From: Cinclus cinclus | Lineage: Eukaryota > Chordata > Aves > Passeriformes > Cinclidae | Direction of reading: 5' to 3' | Assembly (NCBI RefSeq): GCF_963662255.1 | Contig: NC_085046.1 | Span: 136,629,392 to 136,693,391, forward strand | Length of the DNA: 64,000 bases | Shown: positions 24,023-36,447 of the stretch, piece by piece | Position numbering within the stretch: position 1 is the stretch's first letter | Layout: every line of letters starts with the position of its first letter | The notes under the pieces: model-generated | What the model was told of the DNA's origin: nothing | The model's database searches: none | What the model saw: the letters and a program-made list of their open reading frames with translations, nothing else | Made by a program: the position numbers and the translations under genes

Positions 24023-24766
24023 TCTATCAGATATATTGTATATATATAAGTATGTAATGTTTAATATGTTACATATTACAGAATATATTAAAAGATTCCT
24101 TTTCATTCCTCTTCAAGAGTCATCAATAGGCCTTTTCCCTAAACTCTTTGCACCCTTCCTAAGCACATGATATTAACACAATGTGTAGGAACTAAAGAAG
24201 TACAAAGATTTACAGTGAGAGTGCACAGCTTATTTGCTGTACCAGTCTGACCTGTAAAATTGAAACTGCTAAATATGACAGAGGGATTTTTTTCCTGCCA
24301 ATAGAAGTGAAGTATTTTCATCACATCTGTACACTTCATGAACTTAAAATTTTCCAAAACCTTTACTTTTCATTCTTCTTACATTTCATCTAAGGTTAAT
24401 TCCCCATCTAGAAAATGTTCATGTATAAATCCGATTTAATACATAAGAAAAATAATTACACATTCAGATATTTTTGCAGATTCAGGATTCACTTGTTGAA
24501 TAAGCCAATAAGCAATGAAAATCAATACTTCATGAACAGGAAAAAAAGTACCACTAGAAGGATGCTGAAAACAGATTACATGAAATAAAAAGGAGGGGCT
24601 AATTTTTTTTTCTGTTTTCCTTGTACACAAATCTCATCTTCTTATGCTGTTTGTATTAAGCACATTTCAGTAAGCTTAAGGTACAAAAAGTAGCTTACAC
24701 AAGTAATTTCTGAACTGAATATTTTACTCTGTTAATTCTTTCTAAAATTGTCCCCCAAATTTTTAA
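24023..24766. other. AT-rich sequence, nothing recognised
   Basis: No repeat, RNA gene or exon is seen. Confidence 0.5.
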
Positions 24767-24771
24767 CAGGA

Positions 24772-25441
24772 TTTCTTGGCTGAAGGACAGGTATTTGCTA
24801 AGGAAGGCAGGAGCCTCTCCTGAAATGGAAAATGTAAAACTCCTCCCTCTAAATTACTATAATTTTGAAATTAAGGAGCTTTCAGGCACAGATATGCGAA
24901 TAACAGTTCTTTACTAGCAAAATTCAAATAAAAATACAGTAATATAAAAAGCAAAACAGTGACAGAGTCAGAATACAACCTGTTGGTCAGGGTGTTGGTA
25001 GCAGTTCCATTAAATGGTGGCTGCAATCCTCCTGGAGTGACAGACGTGATTCTGTTGAAGCAGTGCTCCTGTAGAATGGTGCAGTTTTCCTCCAAAGGTT
25101 CAGTGATGATGTGGAAAGGTCCAGTTTTCCTCTGGAATCCTGGAAAAAGGTTGTTCTGATGTTTCAAATATAAGATTTCTTCCAGGTAGGAAAAGTTTCG
25201 CTCCTCCCCCTGGGTGGAGCATCTCCCAATGGTATGATGTAATTTTATCAGTCATGCACTGGAACGCAGTGGCCCATTAACAGATGATATCTAGCTGGAG
25301 GAAGGATGGGGTATGGAAAAGATAAAGAACATTTCCCCACCTGGTTTCAACAGATGGTAATAGAATGCATACTTTTGTATTCTATTCTATACAAAAGTAT
25401 TTGTATACTTTTGGCTACATCCTGCACTGCAACCCAAGACA
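24772..25441 (-). mobile_element. Solo LTR with 5-bp target duplication CAGGA
   Basis: On the plus strand the element runs from TTTCTTGGCTG (a mutated TGTCCTGGTTTG terminus) to CAACCCAAGACA. CAGGA occurs directly before it (24,767-24,771) and directly after it (25,442-25,446). The first ~190 bp align with the LTR at 12,571, including the GAATAACAGTTCTTTACTA block. Read on the minus strand, that block holds an AGTAAA-type poly(A) signal and sets the orientation. The remainder is the U3 and is unrelated to that of the 12,571 copy. A perfect inverted repeat sits near the U3 end at 25,369-25,400. Confidence 0.85.
25369..25400. repeat. Perfect 11-bp inverted repeat in the LTR
   Basis: ATACTTTTGTA (25,369-25,379) and TACAAAAGTAT (25,390-25,400) are separated by ten bases and can form a hairpin. 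A further partial copy of TATACTTTTG follows at once, which suggests a small local rearrangement inside the LTR. Confidence 0.85.
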
Positions 25442-25446
25442 CAGGA

Positions 25447-28400
25447 ATATAGGGAGACTTGGGCTGTTTCTATGAATCAGGGGAATTTAAAATTATGCAC
25501 TGCTTTGTGACTTTTGGTTTTATTTCTTATTTCTCTTAGTTATTATCAAGTACAGAGGCTGCCTGGAAGTGGCTTCTGTTTCTATGAGTTAGACACAGCC
25601 TCCCCAATTACAGGCAGCTTCTGTGATGGCACAGCTTGTGAAGATGAATGAACTCCCAGGAGCTGTGTAGCTGCATAGGCAAGTTTGACCCAGAAATCAC
25701 ATCCTTTACAAGTGTTTTATAAAATATAAGGAATATTCTTTAACACTTGGGCACACTGAGATTAAGAATGTTGCATAAATACAGGGGATTATTATACTAA
25801 TTAGTTTTGTAAACTAGCAAAATACCTTACTTTGAAAGGTCTAAGAGAGATTTTAAATTTCATCTAGAGGTGAAAATTAAAGGTTGTTTATATTCAGGGA
25901 GAATCACTTTAAAACAAAGAGATGTGTGACTATGCAGCTATTAGTTGTGATCTTCGCTTTTGTTAAATACTGACTTGAATGAAATGAGGAGGTTTTTTTT
26001 CCAAAGGAACTGCACTGTGGATACCAGTCACACAATTAGAGCAATTGTCTGAAATTTTTCTGTATTAGTAAAGCTCTAAAAATCATAAAACAGCAGGGAT
26101 CAGAGAGACATAGAGCTTAGTCTTCTCTTGCTGCTGCTTCCAATAAAAAAAACAATAATAAAAAAAAAGTTCATTTTTGGGATAAGCTGACTTGTGCTTT
26201 TAAGATTTTCATTTTTAATGACTCCATGGTTCAGGGTCAAAATATGTATGAATTTTAAAAGAGTTCAACTGAAAACTCATGTACATTTTATGCAAAGAAT
26301 AGTGATCCTGCTACTATTCCACTGCTTTGTTGTCTTTTACACTGTGATAAGGGACCTTAAAATGGGAGCATATGTTTGGCAGTAATAACTAGTGATTTTA
26401 ATTCTGTGTAAATTATTACATATAATTCAGAATGATGAAATATGTGGCAGCTGCTACCATTGCATGTCCATGAACAAATATCTGTCCTAAAACTCCAGAC
26501 AGCAACTGATAAACAAAGCCAAGGTTTCAGCAATGTAGTAGTTCAGATATTCATCAGAAAGTGTAAATACATCTTATGGATTACATTAAGAAAATCACCT
26601 GTGTGGTATAGTGAGGAAGAAACTGTTCTTGTCTAACAAAGAAAAGCTGGTTTTAGTGGGATACTATCCCTTCCTCTCACATTCATTATATGGATAGCTT
26701 AGGAATTAGGAACACAAAGCTGTATGGACAGCATTTTTAAAGCCAGGATCAAATCTCTCTGAGGCGCTCAGTGAGCAATGAATTTTAAGTGATTTGTGGT
26801 TTTCACAGTGGGCTTTGTATATGGAGGGATAATAACATCAGAGGATTTCCTGCTTTTCTTTCCTATTTGCTTGTATGCCAGATTTACTTCTGTGTTAGTC
26901 CACAGAGCACAAGTGGAAAAATAAAAAGTTGTTTAACCTAAAGAGATGTCCTTCCTGTGTGACTGGAAACCTGAAAATACCCTTTAAAAGAGATATAGAA
27001 AGTTCCAACTTTATCTGAATACAGGCTTTTTCCATTGCAGTACATTAAACTCCTTATTTAGAACTTGTGTTTTCAATGACCATGGTGAATTACAAAACAG
27101 TTTTTCATATGCAACTATGATCTGAAGCATTAGGAAGAATGAAAATTTGTAAAAGTGTTCCTTGTCTCTTAACAGATATGACCATTAATATGGGGATGAA
27201 AACCAAAAAGTTTAAACTTTACTTATTTTTCCAATGAGGCATTCTCTTTAAAAATGAGCCAACATGAGGTAAAGCAATCTATTCCTCTTCTGGCAGCCAA
27301 GCAAGCAACCTATTCCTCTTGTGGTTGTCTTGCTTCTTTTAATTATGTGGTTTTCATAAAGGGCTATGTTCTATCTGTACAACATAAACCTTGATCAGAG
27401 GTAGAATATGATTTCTTCATTTTAACCTTCTTCATTCTTTTTATGTCTTTCACCAAGCTAAATTTACTTTCAAAATCTTCTCTTTTAAAGAGAGTAGTAA
27501 GTTGGTTCCATGAATGTCTTACATTGTCCTTTCTCTTCTCTGTAGCAATTGTACATATAGCATTATGGACCACCAGAATTTGGCATATGTCCTTTCTTCT
27601 TTTCAGGTTGATTTAAACCATTTTCAAGATGGTTAGTTGCCTGTTAGTTGCACACATGTATACATTCAAAGCATTTTAACATTCATATCTTCTTCCATTG
27701 GTCTTTTTCCACACAAAAAAAAAAAAAACACCTATACGCTGAGGAAAGTAGCTGTAAGAGAATATCAGATTGAGAGCAATGTTCAGGTTTATTTTAGATG
27801 TTGTTCCTGTAATTATTTTAATAAAACCTGCTTCCAGATTAAATGAACAAAGATATTTCCTAGTAGGCAAATAAATATCCACCAAAGTCTCAGGCAAGGT
27901 TAGTAATTCCTGAAAAGGCATGGAGCAGGATACTACAGGTTACCTTACATAAATTTAGAAAGATAAAAATGGGTCTTTGGAACAGTCAATGAATTTCTGT
28001 CATGCCATATCTGGCAAAAGAGTAGAAGAATCTAGGAAATATTTATGAATTTATTTTAAAGAGTATTTGAGGTACAATTTGTATATGTGAAGGAGGAGTC
28101 TGAAGCCAACTTAGTACCTACGTTTCTGAAGTAAATATGACCCTAACTGAACAGAGGACTCTTCCCAGATAAGGGAGGCCTGAACCTGGAAAAATGGAAA
28201 CTGTTGTATCATAGCAAGACTCTTCCACAGACTGTTTCTGGTGAGTACTGATTACAGTAGTAGTAAACCTGCTGGTAGGAGTGTCAGCATGACTTTGCTG
28301 TATTTCTCCCTCGGGTTTATATAAAATTTTACTTCCATATCATCTTGGACAATACAAAAAAATCAGTTTCTGTTCCAACATCCTTCATAACCACAAATAA

Positions 28401-28591
28401 ATGGTGAGGGTGTGGATCCAGCCTAGTCTGGTTCTGAGGAGTAGATTTGATTATTAATGTTCCTATTCCTACTTATTACTGTAAACTGTGTTTTGCCATG
28501 TTAATAAAATGTAGGACTTTGATGTGTTTTTTTGCTTTTTTCATCTTAGTCACAGTAAAAAGTCATAAGTTTACCTGAAACAAAGAATGAC
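25447..28591. other. AT-rich sequence, nothing recognised
   Basis: Poly(A)-rich patches occur near 26,145-26,168 and 27,715-27,728. No gene or interspersed repeat can be supported. Confidence 0.5.
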
Positions 28592-29312
28592 GGACTGGTT
28601 CATGTTGAAACAGACTTCTGGAAGTCATCTGGGCCAATGTGCCTGCTCCAGAAGGGCTACATACAGCAGGCTTCCCAGGACCACGTCCAGATGGCTTCTA
28701 AATACCTCTAACAAAGGATATGCGCAGCCTCCCAGGACAACTTGTACCAGTTCTCAGTCACCCTCACAGTACAAAGTGTTACCTGATGTTCAGAAGGAAT
28801 GTCCTCTGTTTCAGTTTGTTCACCTTGCTTGTTGTCCTATTTCTGGACACCACTGAAAAGCCTAAGTCTCTTTTCATTTTTCCTTTAGATATTTTTATAC
28901 TGTGATGAGTTACCCCTTTGATCCTTCTTTTCTCCAGGCTAAATGTCCTCAGCCTTTTCTTCTATGGCAGATATTCCAAAGTCTTTATCATTTTTTCAGT
29001 CTTGTGGACCTTCACAGCTGGACTCTTTTCAGTATGTCCTCAGAACTGGGCATGGTACACCAGATATCACCAAATGCTGAATGAAGGGAAAGATCACCCC
29101 CTTATTCTGCTGACAACACTCCTCATGCATCCCAGGATACATCCTAGGATTCTTTGCTACAAGGTTAGCTGCTGGTTCACAGCTAACTTGGTGTCCAGCA
29201 GGACCTCAGGGTATTTTCTGCAAAGCTGCTTATCCTGGTCTACCCCTGGCATGAATGGGGTGAATAAGGATATTCTGGCCGAGAAGCATGACTTTGCACT
29301 TCCCCTTGGATA
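28592..29312 (-). mobile_element. CR1 LINE fragment (minus strand)
   Basis: Antisense CR1 sequence with blocks such as TCTGGAAGTCATCTGG, CCATCCAGATGGCTT-like (here CACGTCCAGATGGCTTCTAA) and TTTCTCCAGGCTAAATG. It also has GCATCCCAGGATACAT and GACTTTGCACTTCCCCTTGG. The usual tail at the left end is missing or decayed. Divergence is high, so this is an older copy. The 131-codon plus-strand frame at 28,918-29,313 is antisense to the element and not a gene. Confidence 0.85.
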
Positions 29313-30679
29313 GCTTATGCCCTGCTGTGCTATCCCTCTGGAAGATGTTGATTCTCATACTACTCAAACAGAAATCCATTTCTAAAGGATATTTTGAACA
29401 GATGATTGAGTTGGAAAAGCATTAATTGATGCAGCAGCAACTGTTGGAGTTTTGAAGTTGTCTGAACAGTGCACTAGGAGTTGAGAACTATTATGTATTT
29501 TGCTTTGTAGTGACACTTATTTCTCAATGGTTTTGCTATGTCTCTGCTCAACTGTATTCAATGATATAATAAAGTATTTATTGGCCTGAATTATTATTTA
29601 TATTTATAAAATGGGGGAGACTTTCAGGAGAAAACTTATTTTGAAGTGTTGCTGTAGAAATTATTCTGGTTAATGCACTAAACTGGGACATAATCAATCT
29701 GGGTTTAGTTTCATCCTCTGTCATGCACTTCCTCATATGTAGTGGACAAGTTATTACTAATTATTCCTTACTTTATCCAGTATAAAGGAGATAAAAATTG
29801 TTATTTCTTACATTTTTTTGCCTTTTTCATAGATAAAACTCCAGAATGGGGTACTTTACCCCTTCAAGATACCCTGTGCTGGTTTGGATTCTCCAGCTGT
29901 TCATGCTTTCATCTTCTACTCATTAGACTCAAACTACTTTTCTGCACTTACCGCCTTGAAACCAATCAACGTCATAGTGGGACGCTTAAGCTTATATTCC
30001 TCCACCAAAGATGCCTTCTATGCAGTTAGAGGCTCCTTTCCTTAAATCTATTGAAGATTCCTCCCTCAAAGGAGAATCTGTATAACTTCACATCCTGAAT
30101 CTGCCAGTAAATCATTGTACAACTGTCTGGATCTGAAATTAAAATTGTTCACATATACATTCCAATAAAAATAGCTCAAATGGCAGCTATAATATCCAAC
30201 ATCATTAATTCCATTTTACAATTATTTGACAAACCACATCTTCCTGTAGCATATATTATTCTACAGAGAATTTATAATATAGATTAGAAAAATTTAAATA
30301 TGTATTTTTGTAAGGACAATTTGTGATGCTCAAAGAAGCCCAGTATGTGCATATTTAAATCAGAATCTTAATACTTTATTAAGGGAACATGGGTTTGCAT
30401 TTCTTCTGCAAATGTATACAAAACTCAATCACTGATATATTATTTCTTCCCTGCATTCACTATTTATCTATTGCATTAGCAAACCTCTTTGTACACAAGC
30501 AGTCTGAATATAATGAATACTTCTAAGGTGAATTGCAAGTATTTTATAACCTCAAACATTATCATGAAATTTGGAATAAAAATAAATCTATGATAGTCCA
30601 AGTATTAAAATAGATATTAGGAAATAACACAGCCCCTAAATAAGTGAGTTTGTTCCTTTTTATATTTTTTCCTTTTCAG

Positions 30680-30711
30680 AACACTGGTTAAAGCAAAAAC
30701 CTTGACCAGAG
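30680..30711 (+). other. Candidate 32-nt microexon (splice signals only)
   Basis: A long pyrimidine tract ending TTTTTTCCTTTTCAG precedes it, and AG|GTAAGT follows it. These are close to ideal acceptor and donor sites. One of three frames is open through it (TLVKAKTLTR). It ends in a phase that would join in frame to the candidate terminal exon at 59,539. Strong splice-site pairs at short spacing also arise by chance in 64 kb of T-rich DNA. Confidence 0.15.
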
Positions 30712-32049
30712 GTAAGTCTGGGCCTTCCTGCTCTTTAATCAGTAGAGTTGAATTTATCATTCCAGATAAGATATCAGGAAATATGGCTTCTAGGTCAATG
30801 ATTTAGGAGTTTTCTTATTCTTCATATAAGTGCCATCTCCCTCAAAATCTCACTCATTCTGATGTTCATCATGAATATGGCATCCTATTTTAGGGCCTTT
30901 GTGTAAATAAATGAAGTAAATTGGCTCCTAACTCATATTTTCTGACTTACTCTTTGGAAAGGTATTCCTCACTCTACACTGTTGATGGAAATCTACAGGA
31001 AATAGCTGGTAGGAATTCACATCTTATAAAGGAAATGTATAATAAAAGCTTCCTTTCAGTTTCTGACACCATCAAAATTATATACATCATATTGTAATAA
31101 GTATTTCAGCACTGATAATCTGTAAACTAGCTAGTTTTACTCCAAAGAAGATCTAGAATCTGAGAAGAAAGGTTGATCTAACAAATTGGTAATGTTTTCC
31201 TTGTCTTAATTAACTGGCCACCTATAATAGAAATTGTAATCATCACTTGCAAGAAATATATTTTAAAACAAGTATTTTTGTGCTCTCTGTCACGGCTTGG
31301 ATAGTCATCCATCAAAGTAATCAATATTTCTCTTATAAGTCTTCCATGAACTTTTCCTTTGCCACAGCCTATTCTATAACCATTGTTGTCTCAGTTTTCC
31401 TTGCATTCCTTTGTATCATTTTGTAGAATATTTTTTCAATAAAACAAGCTATAAAAAATTTGAAAAAATTAAGACCTAAGTCTACAGATTTCTTTGTGCT
31501 CTATACCTGAACAGTGTTTTGAGAAAAAATATTCTGTATGTGAATAGCACAACTGGATGTTATGAGAATAACAAAGCAAAACAATAAACACTACAAAAAT
31601 AATTTTCACAAAAAGTTGATTCCTTTTTACAGGAAATAAGCATCTGGTATAAGCAGAAAGAAAAGAGTCCTACCTCAAGGTCAATCTCAATAAAAGCTTG
31701 ATAGGATTTTATTTCCATAATTAAAAAATAAAAAGATAGTTCAGCAGTTTTTGACCAAAATTAACTACTTCAGACCTCTTATTAATATTTAAATATTTTC
31801 CATACTTTTAAAAGACTCAGGAATGCTCTACGGCTTAAAAAATTTCGGTCATCAGAAGAAGTCAACTAAAAAGGAACATTTTCTTACATCATAATTGACG
31901 GAGTTCAATGTTGGAGTGACACAAGTCATATGGTAGCTACTTTTGCTTATAACCTTAGTCAGAATGAAATTATTGTTTTCTGACTTCTGGCAGAGCTGTG
32001 GCAAGATTTGCTGTACCTAGGTTACACACAGATGTACACAGTTACTGCA

Positions 32050-32109
32050 CAATCACAGCCACTGTGATTGAGATGTAGAAAAGTGGCTGTATACGGAGTA
32101 TGTATACAG
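32050..32109. repeat. Two adjacent perfect hairpins
   Basis: CAATCACAG-CCA-CTGTGATTG (32,050-32,070) is a 9-bp stem with a 3-base loop. CTGTATAC-GGAGTAT-GTATACAG (32,087-32,109) is an 8-bp stem with a 7-base loop. They are 16 bp apart. No gene context explains them. Confidence 0.8.
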
Positions 32110-35100
32110 TTCCAGATATTTCCAGGAAATGTTAGAATTGTCACTTCCTGACAAGAAGGTGTGAACATTTCTGGGATTTGAAAAGTTGTGGCCATTGAAT
32201 GACCTGCATCAGATTAATACCAGTCTGGATGAACCAAAAATTTGCAAATTCTAGATAAGTTTCATAGACTCCTCAAAGGCTATCCACATGATATTTTTGA
32301 AAAGAAAGGAAACCTCAAAGTACCATAATTCCAGTCTAGGACAGTTCTACATTTGTAGAGACATATTTTCTCAATTCTATAGAGGCTGTAGTGGAAAATG
32401 GTACTTCCTGTATCCTGGGAACTGCTATATGGGTTTTTTTTCCAAAGGATAATATTATGTGTTATATTAGGAATTAAAACTTCTCATTGCAACATACCTT
32501 ACTGTATTTAGTAAGCTCACAGGGAGAATTTGGGTTAACAAAGAAAAAGCAGGGAAAAAATATCTCAAGATTTTTATGGAATTGAAAGTTGTGTAAACAA
32601 TTTTTATACAGTTTTTGGATGAGAAAGAGAATGATTGAGTTTCTTTTTCTACCATTTTTCAGTGTCCAGGTCACTACCAGTGTATTTGCTATTCCTCCTA
32701 AGGTATTACTCCTGCTAGACCTGATTCACTTTACGTAAATAATTCTATGCTAATTGGAACAAGATCTTTACTCTCAGCCACCTTCCTGGCAAATAAATGC
32801 CCTAATTACTGGGACTCTGCTCAGGTTCACCAAATATGTAATTTAGAAAAAGAAAAACAGCTTCAAGTTTTTGAGAATGTGAAAGTATCTTATGTTAAGT
32901 AGCACTCCTATGATAACTCATATTGCAGTCCTGGAAACAGATTTAACATTAACTTAATGATTTTAAAAGGTCTTTTTAAAAGAATAATTTCTAAAGTAAC
33001 TTTATTACTTCAGAAGAGGGTGTTACAATTATATGTAAAACTTTATAACATTTGGGAAAATGACCTGCAATTTCAGTTCACATTTAAATAGTAGTTTGCA
33101 GGAAAAATTATGAAATTTATCTAATATTTTAAAAATCAGGTAAATGACACAAAGTAGCTCAACTGGATGTGTTAATAGCAGACATTGGAACCGAATAGGG
33201 ATTTTTTTTTCTTAGTTTTTATTGTCACTATGTGTAAGTTATATTATTTGAACAGATTTATTTTTATTTCAATTTTTCATTAGGCAAATAACAATACTTC
33301 TTCACTGGTAATTTATAGTCATAACATTTGGGATTATATTGCAATTTTACAATGGGTAGTCAAGAAAACCCAGCTACAAAATTAAAATTCATTATTAAAA
33401 TATTTCCTGATAGATTACCCTTGAAAATGTTGTTATGCCAAACATAACTTTCTTAGAGTTCAGAACAAGGGTATGACTTTGATTTTGTTTTCCTCCTAAT
33501 GGAAATGAGATGATTGCTGCTTCAGAGTGCTTTGTCTTTAAGGATTCTAATTTCTTCAACAGTTTGAAGCAAATTTCACACTCAGTGGAATAGGATAGAT
33601 TCACTTCTTCCCTCTCCTTTGGACTTGATTTGAAAACTTCCACACAGCCTTAATGGTAAGCTGTTATCAAATTACATGAGACAGAAAAAATATATAATAA
33701 AAAATATATCTTTCCTTGACCTTCCAAGTTTGCAAATAGGAATAAATTGTTAATTTAGGTCTATACTTCAGGTCATTTAGGAGTTATACTTTAGGCAAAC
33801 AGACTGAAAATTGTTCAAGCTGTTACCAAGGAGATGGTGAGTCATCCTGAGTTTTCTAGGATCACTAAAGGTATTGCTGCTAAATATATGAGCTATCTAG
33901 TTTATTCTGGAAGATCAAACCTGTTCAGCAGATGTGTATCAAATTTGCTGATTTCACTGTTATTTTTCGTTGTCGCTTCTCAGGTCATTGATATTGAAGG
34001 CATGAAAAAGTATTTTAATGATTTTTTTCAATAGATACCTATCTCCAAAGGCCTTTTCTTTCTCACCATATCTCTTCTCCAGTCCTCTTGCAACTTTTTC
34101 TTCTCTTATTTAATAAATGAATATATATACACACATTTGTACGTACTTAGATATGTTGTGTGCTAGTAATTCTACAAGAAGACTGATTGCAACCCATTTT
34201 CAATCAATGAGACTTCATTGGTTCCATCTATTACTTCATTAATTTATATAATCAGTTTTTACTTCTCATTTTTTCCTCTAAGTACAAAATTGACCTTTTC
34301 TGTTATTATTTATCACATACTTTGCCCAGCTTAAGGTGTTAAAATTAAAGCCATCTTGAAAATGTGATACTGAAAACAAACCAGTAGACCTGCTTTTGTT
34401 ATAATCCTATCAAACAAGAGAAATGTGCACTTTTTTCTGTTCTTTTTCTTGATTCTGCATTAATCAAAGTAAATTCTCTGGAATCTCCGGGTAGTACATG
34501 ATTCTGTTGCTAGGCTAAAGCATGAAAAGAAATAGACTAGAGAATCCCCCTGACATAAAATTAAACATAAGATCTTTTTTGTTGGATCTCCTTTCTGTTC
34601 TGCCTTCTTGCACATTGTACACTGACAGGTGAGTATCTCAAATGAGTAGGTTCAATACACAGTAAATAGAGGTTTTTGTGCTTATCACAGTTTGTCAAGA
34701 AACTGCTGTTTGGGTATGTACTCTGATCATCAGAACTTGAGGATTTCTGAAGTATTTCACAAAATTATTTTTTTCTTTTTTTTCCCCTTTCCAGTAATTT
34801 CAAAGTATCTGTGCTCTTGCTCAGTTGTTTTCTCTTTTTCACAGCATGTACTGCATTCCTGCTTATACAAGATGGCAACTCCCCAGTTATCCCAATAGCT
34901 TCATAAAACTACCACCTGTGGTATAATCTGGGCACTCCACATACACTTGCCCTGTTAAAAGCTTAAGTCTGAGCATATTGTTCTTGCAACCCCTGAGACT
35001 TTTCTGACGATCTTAAGGAAAGCTCCGAAGTGATACAAGAGTTCAAACTGTACTTTATGAAGGTGTGCCATAGTCCTGCAGTGAGAGAAGTGTGTGGTGT

Positions 35101-36156
35101 TAGATTATGCAATCTGTTCTGAGTGAAGCAGATAATTAAATCACTTGTGGTTTACAGACAGTAATTTATGATTGACTTAGCAGTAACTCTAACTTTTCAA
35201 AGTTATAAATAGATTTCTAAGGGTCAAATGCCTTTGGAGCTGCCTAGCTTGTTGGTTAGACAATTCTTGATATAGTGGAAACCTGAAGTCCTGACTACTT
35301 TCATGAAGATTTATGGACACTTTTACCTTCAAAGCATGCAAGTTCTAAAGACTCAGTATTTACTGCTTCTCCTTCCAAGCAAGAAATTCTGCAGAACTAC
35401 AAATTACTAAATCCATTTATTATCAACATAGCTGTGAAAGGGTCAAAGCTTGTTCTTAGAAGTCGTCTGAAGTGAGAAAAAGGAAAATAAAACAAAATAG
35501 TATTGTATGAACTACATTAAAAGAAAAATTAAATCACTTTTACACTAATTTTGCCAGAAGTCATCCCAATAAGATTATGGAAAATTGTAAAAAAGTAACT
35601 AAATTCTAATTACGTCCCTGAATTTTCATGATACATCACAAGTGACTATATGGACAGATAAGCAAGATTTTCAGATTCACACTGCTCTAGTTCTAATTTG
35701 AATAAATAAAAGATCATGGAATGTTGGAGTGTGTGAAACAGAGCCTCTCTGAATTCCTGAGAGAGAGATAGGAGTGTAGGAATTGAATTAAAACCTTTGG
35801 ATGAATTAAAGTATATTAAGACACTCATACATGAAATAGAGGTGTAAGCTTAAGTTTTAAGTAAGTTTAAGTACATAAGAATATGTTTTAAGTGCCTGAA
35901 AAAAGTAAAAACCTTAGAATCCAATGTAGAAAACAAGTTTCAAACACAAGCTGCAGTGACAGCTCAAAAACATAGTTCAAGACAAAATAAAAATATAGTA
36001 AGAATATTGCTTACATTCTTCATATAGAAGAGATAGGCTGTATGTGCAAATTATGTGTACTCTTTCATATTATAGAACCAGAATTCTAATAGGTTTAGAA
36101 GAAATACTTCAGATTCATGTTTTTAGTTCATTGGGTAATTTGTAAATAAGAATCCA

Positions 36157-36447
36157 TGCATTGGGACAGACCCTTCTCTCTTCTTTCTCCTCACCATTAC
36201 CATCATCCCCCAGAAGACAGGAGCTGCAGCTGCAACTTCGGCCCTCTTGGGCCTTCTCACACCAGAGAGCTGCTTCTGTTTCTACAATCAGGACTTTAAT
36301 TCTAATCAGGACTCTATGCCAGAAGCTTTTAACATGGACTTTAATACTCGGGACTCTTTGTCCTTTGAGACTGATGCGCCTTTACAATAAACAGCTTTAC
36401 AGCAACTAACAACTGCTCTGCTCTTTTGAAGACCTAAACCTAAAACA
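36157..36447 (+). mobile_element. Probable solo LTR, ~290 bp
   Basis: It runs TGCATTGGGACAG to CCTAAAACA, giving TG...CA ends. It is flanked by ATCCA on the left and ATCCC on the right, a near-perfect target duplication. AATAAA at 36,386-36,391 lies 56 bp before the end, where a poly(A) signal belongs in an LTR. The interior is GC-richer than the flanks and contains repeated GGACT(T/C)T units. No TATA box is obvious. An 82-codon frame here is not considered coding. Confidence 0.5.

Larger units (their letters stand above)
29313..36156. other. AT-rich sequence with small hairpins and one exon-like segment
   Basis: This is unique DNA as far as can be seen. It contains a segment with good splice signals at 30,680-30,711 and two perfect hairpins at 32,050-32,109, both listed separately. 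A slightly GC-richer patch at about 29,870-30,060 resembles no family I can name. Confidence 0.5.

Noticed and set aside
28918..29313. 131-codon plus-strand frame
   Set aside because: It is antisense to a diverged CR1 fragment, so it is a shadow frame.
34600..34640. CAG|GTGAGT donor at about 34,627
   Set aside because: The donor is strong, but no acceptor with an open exon precedes it at a reasonable distance.
36161..36409. 82-codon frame with a leucine/serine-rich start resembling a signal peptide
   Set aside because: It lies in a probable LTR that has a poly(A) signal and near-perfect target duplication. The frame ends at the LTR poly(A) signal region.
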